Translations under genes and position numbers: made by a program
Notes under the pieces: model-generated
Databases searched by the model: none
What the model was told of the DNA's origin: nothing
What the model saw: only the letters and a program-made list of their open reading frames with translations
Shown: positions 1 to 10,620 of the stretch, piece after piece
Numbering within the stretch: position 1 is the first letter of the stretch
Layout of the letters: each line of letters opens with the position of its first letter
Source of the DNA: Coptis chinensis
Lineage: Eukaryota > Streptophyta > Magnoliopsida > Ranunculales > Ranunculaceae
Length of the DNA: 64,000 bases
NCBI GenBank assembly: GCA_015680905.1
Contig: CM027381.1
Coordinates: 19,569,501-19,633,500, forward strand
Direction: 5' to 3'

Positions 1-692
1 GATGCAGTAACTTTTTTGTTGTTACTAGTTGAATAGCAGAATCCAAAAGTTGGTTGGGTTAACTCTATAATTTCACTGTTAATCAGAAGTGAGTTGGGTT
101 AGGACCACGACAGTGAGAAAACACATTGCGTTATATCTAAAAATAGACAAATATTATACATTAACCTGAAATATGAAGGGCGGACTATAAATTTGTTCGT
201 AGGAAGTCCTTAATGGATTCGAACAGGATCAGTGTAGAATCAATCTGATACCTTATTAGATAGCTTATGATGGGTAGTTGGTACCAACCATAGGCTAGAA
301 AAGCTTGAGTTTTGGTTATGATAAGATTTTTGGATCGTACCGATTCAATGGCAGGCCAATGTGATATCATATCTTCTTGTGGCTGTCGATGTATTGTTGT
401 TACTTTTGGCTTTTCATGGTTAGCGTGGTTGGGCAAAATTAATGGCTGCGCCCTTTGACTAATGAGGACATTAAGGTTATGGGCTGTTATTTTCTTTATT
501 TGGTACCTCTAAAAGATCTTGTGGGCCTACTAGATTCTCTTTCATTCTTGTATAGTTGTATCTGCTATATCATCTCTATAACAATTTTGTTTTGAACGAT
601 ACTTAGGTGTGTAAAACTTTGTATTTCTCGATGTTTTTTTATTTTTGGTATCCTTCAGATCTTCATGTTTTTCATGCTTGGTTCATTGGTAG
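1..692. other. Upstream intron sequence of the SR/RRM gene, no feature seen
   Basis: AT-rich sequence without a convincing coding region or recognisable repeat. It ends in a T-rich stretch and an AG acceptor at 691-692 that opens the first visible exon, so it is read as the preceding intron. The upstream exons lie outside the window or were not recognised. Confidence 0.5.
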
Positions 693-917
693 GCGGTATT
701 CCCCGAGGCGCAGGTCTCCTCCAAGGCACCATTCACGCCGTCGCTCTCCTAGAAGGAAACCTTGGTCTCCGCCTCACAACCGCGACAATGGAGCTGGGAG
801 ACCTGGAAATAATATATTTGTTGCTGGCTTTAACTTTGTGACTACTGAAAAAGATCTTGAAAGGAAGTTTTCGAGGTTTGGCCGTGTGAGGGATGTTCGC
901 ATAGTTCGGGATAAGAG
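693..917 (+). CDS. SR-like splicing factor (RS domain plus first half of RRM), internal exon
   Basis: This exon encodes an Arg/Ser-Pro-rich stretch (RRYSPRRRSPPRHHSRRRSP) followed by a Gly-rich linker and the first half of an RNA recognition motif, including the RNP2-like strand NIFVAGFNF and a helix ending in FSRFGRVRDVRIVRDK. An AG acceptor precedes 693 and a GT donor (GTAACT) starts at 918; splicing to 11326 restores codon AGG and joins the two RRM halves without a gap. The order RS domain then RRM is that of plant Tra2/SR45a-type splicing regulators, nuclear proteins that bind pre-mRNA and recruit spliceosome components. Seen: domains and splice sites. Inferred: exact subfamily. The ATG at 607 upstream lies in intron sequence and is not a likely start, because the protein should continue into earlier exons. 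Confidence 0.82.
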
Positions 918-1918
918 GTAACTTTGTACTTCTATTATCTGTTTGCAAGACTTGAACCAACATTTATCTCTTAAAATATTATTTTACTGTTGTCGTACCC
1001 TGTATGATATGATATATTATTGACAGTTTTTACTTGGCTCATGCCGCTATGTGTGTTTTATGGTCTATGCAAACATGATAGAGTGTTTTATATCAATTCT
1101 TTGAATATGCAAGTAACCCATTCTCCCAAGTTGAGCTGTAAGCTCGTCTGACTTTTCTTCCATAGTCGACTCCTCAACTAGAGACTGACGGGCCCTTATC
1201 CAAATATGGTGTCAGCCATGTGAGTCTCATTTTCTTATAGTGTTTTGGATTTGCATGAATGACTTTTTTTTTTGTAAAATACGACATTAGCTGTTCCCAA
1301 TTTATCTTTAGAGGCTAAAGATAAGAGAAGCTGTTCCTTACATTAGCTGTTCCCGACATTGGGGATGCCTCAGTGAGAAATCTGGGGAGAAACAAACCCA
1401 TGGAGAGATAAGAGAAGTTAAATGTTGCTGTTGGTGCGCCAACTTTGGACAAGGGCGAAGATGTAGTTACTGAAGTTATAATAGAGGATCCTCATCCAAA
1501 GACGGTGACTTATGCAGACAAAGTAAGAGATAGAATGAATAGAACTGTTGACCTCTCCAACTTGCCTTTACCAGGTATGAGAGGAGAAACCTTTTCAATT
1601 AAAACTCCTAGTTCAGTTGATAAAGGTATTGACTATAATAAGTATGCTTTTAGTGGCACACACTAATTTTAATGCAATCAGTATTGTTGATGTTAGAAGA
1701 ATGGCTACTGAACTCTGGGATTTTAGAGTCAAAATCTCTCCTTTGGGAAGGGGTTTCTTGGTTTTTAAGCTTGAAAATCAAAGTGAAGTAGATAAGATCT
1801 GGTTTAGGGGTCCTTGGTATATGGGAAGACAGTTTCTTAGATTTTCGAAATGGACACCAAATTTTCTGTTGGAAAGCACAAGAACGCCATGGTGGCTGTG
1901 TGGATAAGGTTACCTGGT

Positions 1919-2236
1919 CTCAGTATTAGGGCAGCGAATTGGGTTGGGTTTGACCCGCATCCGACCCGACCCGAATCCGAATAGTTCGGGTTCGGGTCGA
2001 TTTTCATATCCGTTTATTTATTCGGGTCTGGTTCGAATTCGGGTTCGGATATAATTTTTGGGCTTTTTTTAAAAATTATAGTGTTATCCGATCGGGTTCG
2101 GTTCGGGTAAAAAATTTCAGTTTGATTCGGATTTGGATTCAGATTCGGGTTCGGATATTGTCAAACTATTCAGGTTCGGATTCGGATATAGCCATATCTG
2201 ACCCAAACCCGACCCGTTCCCTGCCCTACTCAGTAT
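1919..2236. repeat. 8-bp target-site duplication flanking the hAT-like MITE
   Basis: CTCAGTAT occurs at 1919-1926 and again at 2229-2236, directly flanking the 302-bp insert. An 8-bp duplication is the hAT superfamily signature. Confidence 0.9.
1927..2228. mobile_element. 302-bp hAT-like MITE made largely of GGTTCGG-type repeats
   Basis: The element starts TAGGGCAGCGAA and ends TTCCCTGCCCTA, giving terminal inverted repeats of about 11-12 bp with one mismatch, extended by looser complementarity (GGGTTGGG against CCCAAACCCGACCC). It is flanked by a perfect 8-bp TSD. The interior is dominated by variants of GGGTTCGG and GGATATNG and carries no coding capacity. It interrupts the LINE A DUF4283 region; excising it with one TSD copy gives the continuous peptide IRLPGLSMEYWKVNVL. 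Confidence 0.85.
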
Positions 2237-2395
2237 GGAGTATTGGAAAGTCAATGTTCTTATGTCTATGGCGACAACAGTTGTCTCTCCTATTCATGTT
2301 GATGAGAACACCCTAGAAAGGGATATGTGTGTTGGGGGGTGGGGGGTTGATGTGTATATGGCTAATACAATACATGACAAAATACTAGTGGAGGT

Positions 2396-3289
2396 AGAGG
2401 ACACTACCATTGAGTTTTGGACGGACAAATATGTGGGTAAGATTTTGGGAGCATTGTCACCCTCATGCTTATGCTAGAAGTGGATCCTGCGGTGAGACTG
2501 GATAGGGATCATCGGCACTAGACTATTGAAAAGAATGGGAAATTCTCAACCAAGTCTTTCTACTTTTCTTTGTGTTCTCACTTACTGACTAACACCCGAG
2601 GGGTGCTTTCCTAGTTCTTTTATCTGATCATCAAAGATCGCTTGTTTTGTCTCTTTTTTCATTTGGTGTGTGATCCATAATAAGATTTTGACCATAGACA
2701 ACTTAATTAGGAGAGAGAAAATAATCATTAACTTTTGTAGTTTTGTCCCTTGTGTATGGCTGATGAGGAGTTAGTGAATCACACTTATTCATTGTCCTTT
2801 TTCCTGGGAGATATGGAGTTACTTTGGGGGCCACTTTGGGGTGTATTGTGATGTTCCTCGGTCAGTGAAAATTCTGTTGAACTCTTGGGTGCTTAGGGTC
2901 CAATCCCCAAAGGGATGCAAATTGTGGAGCATTTTACCTTTTGCTATAATGTGAGCTTTGTGGCTAGAAAGGAACAGGAGACACTTTGATGGATGTGCGG
3001 CGACTATGACAGAGGTGATTGTAGCAATCAAGGGATTCGCCTTTCTCTGGTCGAAGTTTTGGGAGGAGTGGACAGATACATCATTCGAGGACTTAATGTT
3101 CAGATGGGGCGGCCATGCATGGTTGCATCCCTCTGGTTTAGCTTTCTCTCACAGTTGTAGTTTTTTCTAGTATCTATATTGTATCTATCTTTCCTTTTGT
3201 TGCATTTGTGTGGGATATCTCATCCTACGAAGTTTGACTTTATGATTATATATATATACACATCACATTTTACCGATAAAAAAAAAAAA
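2396..3289 (+). mobile_element. 3' fragment of a second L1 LINE (LINE B) with poly(A) tail
   Basis: Inserted in LINE A ORF1. It begins in the ORF2 zinc-binding region (TIEFWTDKYVG), passes through decayed zf-RVT sequence (HNKILTIDNLIRR, then a His/Cys-rich stretch near 2760-2800) and the C-terminal tail (WLERNRRHFDG... TFEDLMFRW type, 2958-3170). A 12-A tail at 3278-3289 ends it. It is heavily 5'-truncated, as usual for LINE insertions. The TSD is not recognisable, so the exact 5' edge is approximate. Confidence 0.65.
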
Positions 3290-4069
3290 GATGCCCAAGT
3301 TTTGAAATTCCTGTAAGACAGTGGGGCATCTTGTTACTGAATGCAAATTCTTGAGGAAAGAATTTAATGAGAAAGAGAAAGAGGTATAGAATAAGGAAAA
3401 AGGCCAAAGAGCAGGAATAAGCAACAAGAAGAATTTGCCTGAAGGTCTATCAAGGACTCAGAAAAGACAATTGAAAGAGAAGCAGAAGCAAATCGAACCA
3501 CTAGTGGTAGTGGTACTGGAGGAAGTTTACAGCAGAATACTAATAATTTGGAGCCAGTAGTAGAAGTACAAGGTGATGAAGGTTTAATTGTGGTTTTGGC
3601 AGACTGCAGACAAAGAACCTATGGCAGAGGTAACAGGCGAACAGCAAGTAGTTTAATAAGAAGTAGAAAATGAGTGGGTGGAAAATGAGGATTTGCAGTG
3701 GAGAATGCAGAAATATCCAACGATGTGGTGGTAACCTTCATTGATGCTAACAACACTTCTATAACTCCTGTGGAGCAACCATTACCCACAATCGATGGTG
3801 TTGAGATGCTTGAAGGTGTAGTCAGGAAATGGTACAAGTTGTAGATGAATGAAACTTTGTCATTCAGTTATGGACAGACAATGAGAATCAGAGTGTTGAG
3901 CAAGGGGAGGATGCACTGCTTGATCAGAATGTTCAGAGACCTCATGTCTTTCGTGTTGGGGGATCTTTGAAGCAGAAAGCTCCAGTATCCTACAGCAAGA
4001 AAAGCAGAACAAGAATGTCATTGACTCATTGGGTCTCCTGCCGACTAGAAGATCCAAGGTTCGGGTAAG

Positions 4070-6035
4070 GAGGACATTCTTCTGGAATGTAAGAGAGGTT
4101 AAGAAATTGATAGCTTTAGACAGAATAAAAAAGCTTATTAGCATACATAAACTTGACATTTTGTGCCTAGAAGAACCTATTGTGATCCCTAAGCTTAGTA
4201 TTACCTGATAGTAATCATGTATGTGGAAGCGATTCAATTTTCTTATTCATGTGTGACACCTGTTCAGTTCCAACCAACAGATTATAGTGGAATGTGAGGG
4301 TGTAATTATAACTTTTGTGCATGCTAACTGTAGCAAGAAGAGAATTGTGGAAAGAACTAAGAGTGGTCAATACACAGGCACCATGGATACTGGTAGGTAA
4401 CTGTAAAATAGTTCTGAGATATGAAGAAAACCATGGAGGTAGACCTCCTCTGAGAAGTGCAATGCAGGAGAGTTCTATGAGCTAATAAATGATTGAAAGC
4501 CACTATGTGGGACTGGACAAGACCTGTTGCAATAATCAACTGGGCAAGAAGAGGATATATGGAAACGTGGAAAACTCGATAGGTGCTTCTTCAACAATGC
4601 TTGGGGGGCTAAGGTGTAGCATTATTTTCTGAAGTATAAACTGAGGATGATCAACTTTTAGTGGAACAAGAAGAAATAAAGAACTATATAGTGATTTTTT
4701 TTGAAGAAAGGTTCCAACACATAGCAATACAGATTGATGAAGAGCTTCTAAACCTACTTCCTAACCTGGTGACAGAAGAAGACAATGCTATTCTTTCTGC
4801 CATTCCGAGCTACTCTGAGATTGAACATGCAACTGTTGATTTGAGTAAAGATAGATCTCCAGGGGCAGATGGATTCCAAGGAATATTCTACCACCACTGC
4901 TCCAGTGAGGTCTTTTTCTTGGAGGGACAACTTCCTACTGGTTTAATTCTCATTTCATTACACTTATTGCTACGGATAAGGGGACTACAAAAATCTCTAG
5001 ATTCAGGCCTAATTGTATGGGAAATTGTCTCATGAATTTTTTTTCCAAGGTTATTCAACTTAGGCTCAATGGAATCACTGATAAATGGGTATGTAGAGAG
5101 CAAGCTGGCTTTATACATTGAAGGTGCATCCACTTAAATATTGGGCTTGTTTCAGCGATGGAAAATGAACCAAAGCAGAAAAGAAATGTAGCTATATAAA
5201 TAGATATATAACTTGCAATCTAGCATATGCTACCTTAAGGTGGGAGTTCTTGTAGGTGCTAATGGAAAAATTGGTTTCTCTCAAACTTGGATTAGTAGAG
5301 TGATGCCAATTGTTAGTACTGCTATGATGTCAGTTCCTATAAATGGTGGACCATGCGTGTACTTTGGAGCTGGCAGAGGGCTAAGACCGGTGACAGTGGA
5401 TACACTATGTCTAGGGTACAAGTTAAGAAGACTCTTGGGTTCAACCTTCTGCTTTTTGCAGATGATATTTTTGTGTTTCTTAAAGGGGAAAAGAAAGGAC
5501 TGCAGCATAGGGTGGATTTGTTTAGAAGGTATGAGTTCTCATCTGGTCAGTGTGTGAGCAAAAACAAGAGCAAACGATTTACAGGTGGTCTCTAAGTGAT
5601 TAGAAGTAATAACATACAACATATAGTGGGAGTTGAATTGGGAAGCTCCTGAAAAGTACCTAAGAGTTCCTATTGGGAGCTGTGTTCTTGACAAGATAAA
5701 ACAAAGGATTACCAGTTGGTTTGGTTGATTACTGTCATTTCAAGGAAGCAACCCTTACTAGATCTATGTTGTGCAGTATCCCAATGTATAACATGGTTAA
5801 AATGTGGCTAGTAGGGATTATGAGGGAAGCAGAAACTTTACTACAGAATTGCTTAGCTGGAGATCCTAATACTAGGAAGACAGTCATTGTAAGCTGGGAT
5901 AGTTGCTGCAAGCCTTTCAAGGAAGGGGTCTAGGTCTGAGAAGAATGGAAGAAGCCAACCAGAGTGTGCTAATGAAGCTAGCATGGAAAGTTCTTACTGG
6001 GTCTGATAAGTTTTCAGTGTTCATGAGGAGCAAGT
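4070..6035 (+). pseudogene. LINE A ORF2 remnant: endonuclease start and reverse transcriptase
   Basis: The endonuclease N-terminus is readable as WNVREVKKLIALDRIKKLI then HKLDILCLEEP (about 4088-4200); most of the endonuclease is decayed or deleted between about 4.2 and 4.6 kb. The reverse transcriptase starts near 4661 (RFQHIAIQIDEELL, RSPGADGFQGIFY) and keeps the catalytic-type motif LLFADDIFVF at about 5445-5480. The thumb-like LMKLAWKVLTGSDKF lies at 5960-6020. Many frameshifts and stops occur. The sequence is cut at about 6040 by a reverse-strand LINE fragment. Confidence 0.7.
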
Positions 6036-6044
6036 TTTTGTTAT

Positions 6045-7250
6045 TTTGCGAAGCAAAATTGTATTGATATGTTTAAAATTTACAAGTGAGTACAGTTTCA
6101 TAACTTATCAATAAAGCTGAGGGCTGCATCATTGTAGTTAATATATCATCCCTACTTGGTAGGCACTATATATTACTACCAATCTCCCTGCACGTCTCTC
6201 CTTTAGTTCACAAATCTGTAATGAGGCACTGCTGGGGCCTCCCAACTGGAAGTCCAATTTGGTCTACCCTCATGTGTTCAACTCTCTCCATATACTGGTG
6301 ATAAACATCTCTTGCAATTTCTTCTTGCATTGTCTCCATCTTTGTTTCATCTGCCATGTTAAGTTGCCTTTCTTGAATTCTTGAACTGCTGAACTTGAAT
6401 CAGATTCAATCCATGCTCTTGTCCATCCCTTAGTCAATGCGACTTCTAAACTCTCAAGAATTACACACTCCGCCATGTAGTTGGTGTTGACTCCTATTTT
6501 CCTCCACATCACAAGGTTGAATTTCTAAAAGTTGCTCCTATTGTTGCTATTCCTAGGTTCACCCTTGATGCTCTATCACAATCAATCGTAATCACATTGG
6601 TTCTTGGAGTTTCCCAATAGCAAGCTTTTATTTGTGGTGCCTTAGGATGCTTAGCTTTTATGAACCGTTGCTTGAGAATGTTCAAGTCAGATGTACCTCT
6701 CACTGTACCCTTTGAGAGTTATCGTGTTTGTTGAATGGTTTTGATCACCTGTTGTCTGTATATTCCTTTGCATCCACAGTCCAACCATACCTCCAACCAC
6801 AATGCCGAGGGCCAGAGGTGCTTGATAATAGGACTTCTGGCTCTTAGCTTTGATTTTGCTTGTTGAAGATTCTGAATTGAGGCAGTGACATTAAATTTTG
6901 TTGCTACCCAGTTTGATAGATCTCTTGCAAAAGGCCATTCTCATAGAAGATGGTTGATGTCTTCTGCATGGTTACAGCAGCAAGGACATCTTGATTGCTA
7001 TCGTCACACCTTTTCTTTGAGCTGAAACTTCAGTTTCTGCAACATGATGACAAAGTTTCCAAGCTAGTGCAGCCGTTCTTGGAGGGGTATAATCATTCCA
7101 TATCATAGAGTACCACCAGACCTTGTTATTTTTTTTTTCTTGATAGTTTCAAAGGCAGACACAACTGAGAAGTTACCTCTTTTGTCTGGTGTCCACACTA
7201 CACAATCCTTCTCTTCAGTGTCAAGTTTGGGTACAGTAAGTCTTTTAATA
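6045..7250 (-). mobile_element. Reverse-strand L1 fragment (LINE C): zinc-binding and RNase H regions
   Basis: Minus-strand sequence with a degraded zf-RVT motif (CPCC-NHAEDINHLL then PFARDLSNW, about 6925-7010) followed by an RNase H domain (6270-6660: ITIDCDRASRVNLG replacing the usual NTDGASRGNPG, then YMAECVILESLEVAL and WIESDSSSAV). The strand is opposite to the LINE A blocks on either side, so it is a separate insertion. A short T-rich stretch at 6031-6045 could be its poly(A) end. The borders are approximate and no TSD was found. Confidence 0.65.
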
Positions 7251-7376
7251 AAAGAGTGAGTATTATAAGCTAACTTCTATATGGAGAGACATAAATTTTG
7301 GCACTAAATGAGATTATGCTTAGGTCTCCATGGATAGTAGGTGAAGGTGATTGTATAGACTTGTGGAGAGACAATT

Positions 7377-7629
7377 TGATGTAGATTTTGACTGGCGGAA
7401 GCTTCAATTTATTAAAATCTACACTTTAATTGAAACACAAATTAAAGAAGACCTAAAAATCTCTCATTTATTAAATCTCACAACTCATAAATTTCAACAC
7501 CCCGAACCCTAATTACAAGCCTTTTATTTATAATAATAATAATAAAGCAGCAACTAAACTAGTGAGCTCACGACCCATGGGCTTGGACTCGACTAAGGGG
7601 CGCACGCCTTCAACATCAGCAACATACTA
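7377..7629 (-). repeat. Downstream (3') LTR of the gag-only element
   Basis: 253 bp, almost identical to 9502-9754. On the minus strand it ends in CA next to the TSD. The start that should be TG reads TA, a point change relative to the other copy. Confidence 0.85.
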
Positions 7630-7759
7630 ATGTTCTACATCACTCTCCCCATGTTGAAGAAGCTTGTCCACAAACTAAAGCAGTGGAGCGCCTGAAGGCT
7701 GGAAACACTGACAAAGCTTCATGCTGGAAATCTAGGAAAAGATAAGGTGGCTTGGCAGC

Positions 7760-9360
7760 AACATCTTTGACCTCATCTTCATCTAATAAAACAGGGCGCT
7801 TCTTCTTTTTAGGACACTCGGCAACAATGTGACCCATAACGCCACATTCAGAGCACTTTCTAGCAGGCTAGCAGCACTATATGTACCAGCAACTGGCACA
7901 GGAGTAGCAGCAGGAACTGCACTTGTCAAACCAGTATAAGGAGGTGCTGATGTCGCACTAGGTGAAAGCACTTTTTCAGCACGCAAGGCATACTTAAATG
8001 CAGTAGCCATGTCATCAATCTCAAACATGATAAGTGCTCCACGAATTGCCTTGCGCAAGCCATTCAGATAACAACCCACTCTCTGTTCATCAGTTTCAAC
8101 CAACCCAGCACGAGTACACAACAACTGAAAGTGCTCAGTATATTCTTGAACTGAAGACAATAGTTGTTTCAAATTTTGTAAACGAATGAACAAATCTTGC
8201 TGGTACTGTTCAGGAACCAAATGAGCATGTAACTCTCGACGCATAGTAGACCAAATGCAGACATGCCTGTAACCTTGATTAACCCTCCTCAGATTTAACT
8301 CATCCCACCACACCAAAGCATAACCCTTCAATTTAGTAGCAGCTAATTTAACCTTCTTACCATCATCCAAGTTTATATAATCAAAGGCCTTTTCAATTTG
8401 ATTAAGCCAATGAATAAACTCATCAAGATCGAGTTTACCATAAAAAACAGCCACATCGATTTTAATATCACCAGCCTGACTCCTCTCCAATATGCGGAGG
8501 AAACGATTAACATCAACAACCCCATTATCAATATTCTGAATACCATGATCTTCATCAAAATAATTAAAATTGTCATACCTTTCAAAATCACCTGCCTAGT
8601 GATTAGGTTCACGGTCTGCCCTACGACCACTTCGATCAGTAGAAGGAGAAGAAGGAAGAGATGGAGACCGGCCCCTATTCTCGTCTTGCATTGCGAGGAA
8701 TGGTTTGTTCTCAAAAATTCCTATCACCATCAACCCAACGCTGTACAGGACGTTGGTAACCACGACCTCTACCTCGAACCTAATTAACACGCAGATTTTC
8801 ACACCCTTGTTGAGGAAGACGCACACCTCGAGGCGCCTCTTGCCTAGGTAGCCTCGATTTTGGCCATTAGGGTTTAACCTTGGCAAAAATATCATATCTT
8901 GTGGCCCTTGGGGGCGCACGACAAGTAGCGTGTGGACTGGTGGTGGCACTATAGGTGGAACACGCATAGGGGGTTCACCAACACCTTCATCACCTTGACC
9001 ATCTCCAACAATAGGTGCTATACGATCACTTACTACACCCAGGGGATGAACCTGAATGTCGTTATTCTCTCCAACAACTCATTCCCCGCCATCATTCTCT
9101 AGAGCAATAGGCGCAAAAGGGTTTAGGAAAGGGACTGTACCATTACTTTGCAAGGACGCATTATCAGTATCTGAAACCATTGAACCAGTATTTTGAAGTG
9201 GTGGGGGGGGTGGTTGCACCTCCCTCTGTACTGTGGCCATTGTTGCAGTGAAGTTCTGGAATATTTGTGTCGCGTTTTTCATGTTTTCTTTTAAACGAAA
9301 CATGCGAGTATCCATAGAGGGAGGATGACCTCGAGTTGCTTTGTTATTCACCATAATAAC
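7760..9360 (-). pseudogene. Ty3/gypsy-type gag remnant of the gag-only element
   Basis: The N-terminal part (VNNKATRGHPPSMDTRMFR, near 9300-9355) is followed by a Gln/Pro-rich stretch, then a frame-shifted Arg-rich middle (8596-8967). The best-kept block, 7862-8490, is the capsid-like retrotransposon gag domain (FYGKLDLDEFIHWLNQIEKAF, ALVWWDELNLRR, then ELHAHLVPEQYQQDLFIRLQ). A zinc-knuckle remnant follows (CGVMGHIVAECPKKK, near 7800-7845), cut from the capsid block by a frameshift. At least three frame breaks make it non-coding now. No pol sequence follows. Confidence 0.8.
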
Positions 9361-9487
9361 AATAAAAATTGATTTTTTTTTCAAGAAACAATTCGCAGTG
9401 AACAGTAATACGGGGAGTGTGAACAGTACCTAATGAACAGTGTTTCGGTGAACAATGCTCGTGAATAGTAATCCCGTGAATCAATCT

Positions 9488-9499
9488 GCTCGGATACCA
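9488..9499 (-). other. Primer-binding site (initiator tRNA-Met) of the gag-only element
   Basis: On the minus strand it reads TGGTATCCGAGC, differing at one base from the usual plant iMet primer-binding site TGGTATCAGAGC, and lies two bases inside the upstream LTR. It would prime minus-strand cDNA synthesis. Confidence 0.75.
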
Positions 9500-9501
9500 A
9501 A

Positions 9502-9754
9502 TGAAGCAGATTTTGACTGGCGGAAGCTTCAGTTTATTAAAATCTACACTTTAATTGAAACACAAATTAAAGAAGATCTAAAAATCTCTCTTTTATTAAA
9601 TCTCACAACTCATAAACTTCAACACCCCGAATCCTAATTACAAGCCTCATATTTATAATAATAATAATAAAGCAACAACTAAACTAGTGGGCTCACAACC
9701 CATGGGTTTGGACTCGACTAAGGGGCGCACGCCGTCAACATCAGCAACACACCA
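9502..9754 (-). repeat. Upstream (5') LTR of the gag-only element
   Basis: 253 bp; on the minus strand it starts TGGTGTGTTGC directly after the TSD and ends two bases before the tRNA-Met primer-binding site. Differences from the other LTR are a handful of substitutions, so the insertion is old but recognisable. Confidence 0.85.
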
Positions 9755-10536
9755 CAATTGGTTGGGAACCTTCTCACTGAAGCAAGCTCTAAACTTGTCT
9801 GATGCTTCAATAGAGTTGCAATGCGAAAGTAAGCTATCTCATTGAGAATGGCCAGCTAAGACCTCCCGAAAATTTCAGACAGCTGCTTGAAGACAAATGG
9901 GATCAGCACTGAAATGATGAATAGACTAGTAACAGAAGATGAGGATCTCAGGATGTGGTGCCCAGAGATACTAGAGGAGAATTCTCAACAGCATCTACAT
10001 TTGAAGAGATTAGAGGCAAGAAGAATAGTCACCTGGCATAAATTCATTTGTGAGGAGTGCATACACCCTAAAGCTTCTGCAATAGCATGGAAGTTAACGA
10101 GTAATTGTGCAACCAGTGAAGAGAAAGTGCAGAGAATAGGAGTTTATTTGGCCACTAGATGCTGGGTGTGTAAAAGAAGATCTGAAAGTCTGCATTACTT
10201 GCTATGGAGCACATTTTGATCGCCACTTGGCTATTGCGGCCCAGTTATCACTGGGACAAGTGGCCCTAAGACCACCCGCCTCACTTGTCTAGTGAATGAG
10301 CGTGCATGTTCAACTTAATATTGACATAATAACATAAGACTCATCAACTACAGTGTTTTCAAAAAAAGGTTATCTTAACTTGTCTGGGTGACTTCACATA
10401 TCCTTACACTGGAAGTTGCCTGAGTTCACTGTTCCCTGACAGCTTTTCGTGGTTATACCCCTTCAGTATGTATTTCTGAATTTGATTCCTACTGAAATGA
10501 CTCCTCAATATGTGTTCATACTTTCTACATTTTTTT

Positions 10537-10620
10537 AAAAAAAAAAAAAAAAAAATAATTTAAGCCTTTTTTAAATGAGATCAGTACCTCGCGGGGTTCA
10601 AGCCCCAGACCTATGGTATC
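10537..10620 (+). other. Poly(A) run followed by a tRNA B-box-like motif
   Basis: Nineteen A residues at 10537-10555 suggest the 3' end of a retroposed element, possibly LINE A or an unidentified one. About 45 bases later GGTTCAAGCCCC fits the pol III B-box consensus, but no A-box was found at the right distance, so this is not called a SINE or tRNA gene. Confidence 0.25.

Larger units (their letters stand above)
1445..4000 (+). pseudogene. LINE A ORF1 remnant (DUF4283 plus CCHC zinc knuckle)
   Basis: The ORF1 protein of plant L1 LINEs binds RNA. Here the start region (MDKGEDVVTEV... YADKVRDRMNRT) is followed by a DUF4283-type domain (ATELWDFRVKISPLGRGFLVFKLENQ region, 1702-1926). It continues after the MITE with the typical EYWKVNVL segment (2229-2280) and VDVYMAN...KILVEV (to about 2395). 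After a foreign LINE fragment the zinc-knuckle motif resumes at 3290-3345 (PKF-NSCKTVGHLVTEC). A Lys/Glu/Gln-rich tail follows to about 3.7 kb. Frameshifts near 1650 and after 3350 and several stops show it is a pseudogene. Confidence 0.7.
7377..9754 (-). mobile_element. 2.4-kb gag-only LTR retrotransposon (TR-GAG type), minus orientation
   Basis: Two 253-bp LTRs (7377-7629 and 9502-9754) enclose 1.87 kb that encodes only a Ty3/gypsy-type gag on the minus strand. There is no protease, RT, RNase H or integrase sequence. A primer-binding site complementary to initiator tRNA-Met (TGGTATCCGAGC, one base off the plant consensus) lies at 9488-9499 beside the upstream LTR. A purine-rich tract reading ATGGGGAGAGTG on the minus strand (7641-7652) lies near the downstream LTR. 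This is the architecture of TR-GAG non-autonomous elements, which need a partner element for reverse transcription and integration. It inserted into LINE A. Confidence 0.88.
7372..9759. repeat. 5-bp TSD of the gag-only LTR element
   Basis: CAATT is found at 7372-7376 and 9755-9759, immediately outside both LTRs. A 5-bp duplication is the expected length for LTR retrotransposons. Confidence 0.85.
1400..10219 (+). mobile_element. L1-type LINE (LINE A), + strand, fragmented by nested insertions
   Basis: A plant L1 retrotransposon remnant in several blocks: ORF1 at about 1445-1926, 2229-2395 and 3290-3700; ORF2 endonuclease N-terminus near 4080-4200; reverse transcriptase 4661-5600; RT C-terminal region 5940-6035; zinc-binding region at about 7300-7376 and 9755-10219. 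The blocks are collinear and in the same orientation. At two insertions (302-bp MITE, gag-only LTR element) removing the insert and one TSD copy restores the reading frame. Stops and frameshifts are scattered throughout, so it is dead. No RNase H is seen after the zinc-binding region, and the 3' end is not defined. Confidence 0.75.
7300..10219 (+). pseudogene. LINE A ORF2 zinc-binding region, split by the gag-only LTR element
   Basis: Left part: SPWIVGEGDCIDLWRDN at about 7326-7376. Right part from 9755: WLGTFSLKQALNL and onward to the zf-RVT core at 9980-10210 (TWHKFICEE, ASAIAWKL, CWVCKRRSESLHYLL). The join across the insertion reads RDN-WLG, the conserved plant LINE motif, which confirms the insertion point. 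Frame breaks elsewhere show that it is non-functional. Confidence 0.72.

Noticed and set aside
607-692. ATG at 607 as start of the SR protein
   Set aside because: An AG acceptor at 691-692 and the T-rich sequence before it make 607-692 intronic, and the residues from 607 show no RS character.
8398-8787. Plus-strand ORF of 129 aa over the gag-only element
   Set aside because: It lies antisense to a recognisable gag domain, has low-complexity Ile/Asn/Arg composition and no known domain.
10221-10270. Helitron 3' end
   Set aside because: There is a hairpin, but no CTRR-T end 10-12 bases after the stem and no TC start or Rep/helicase sequence.
10575-10620. tRNA gene or tRNA-derived SINE
   Set aside because: Only a B-box-like GGTTCAAGCCCC is present; no A-box at proper spacing, no cloverleaf and no terminator pattern.
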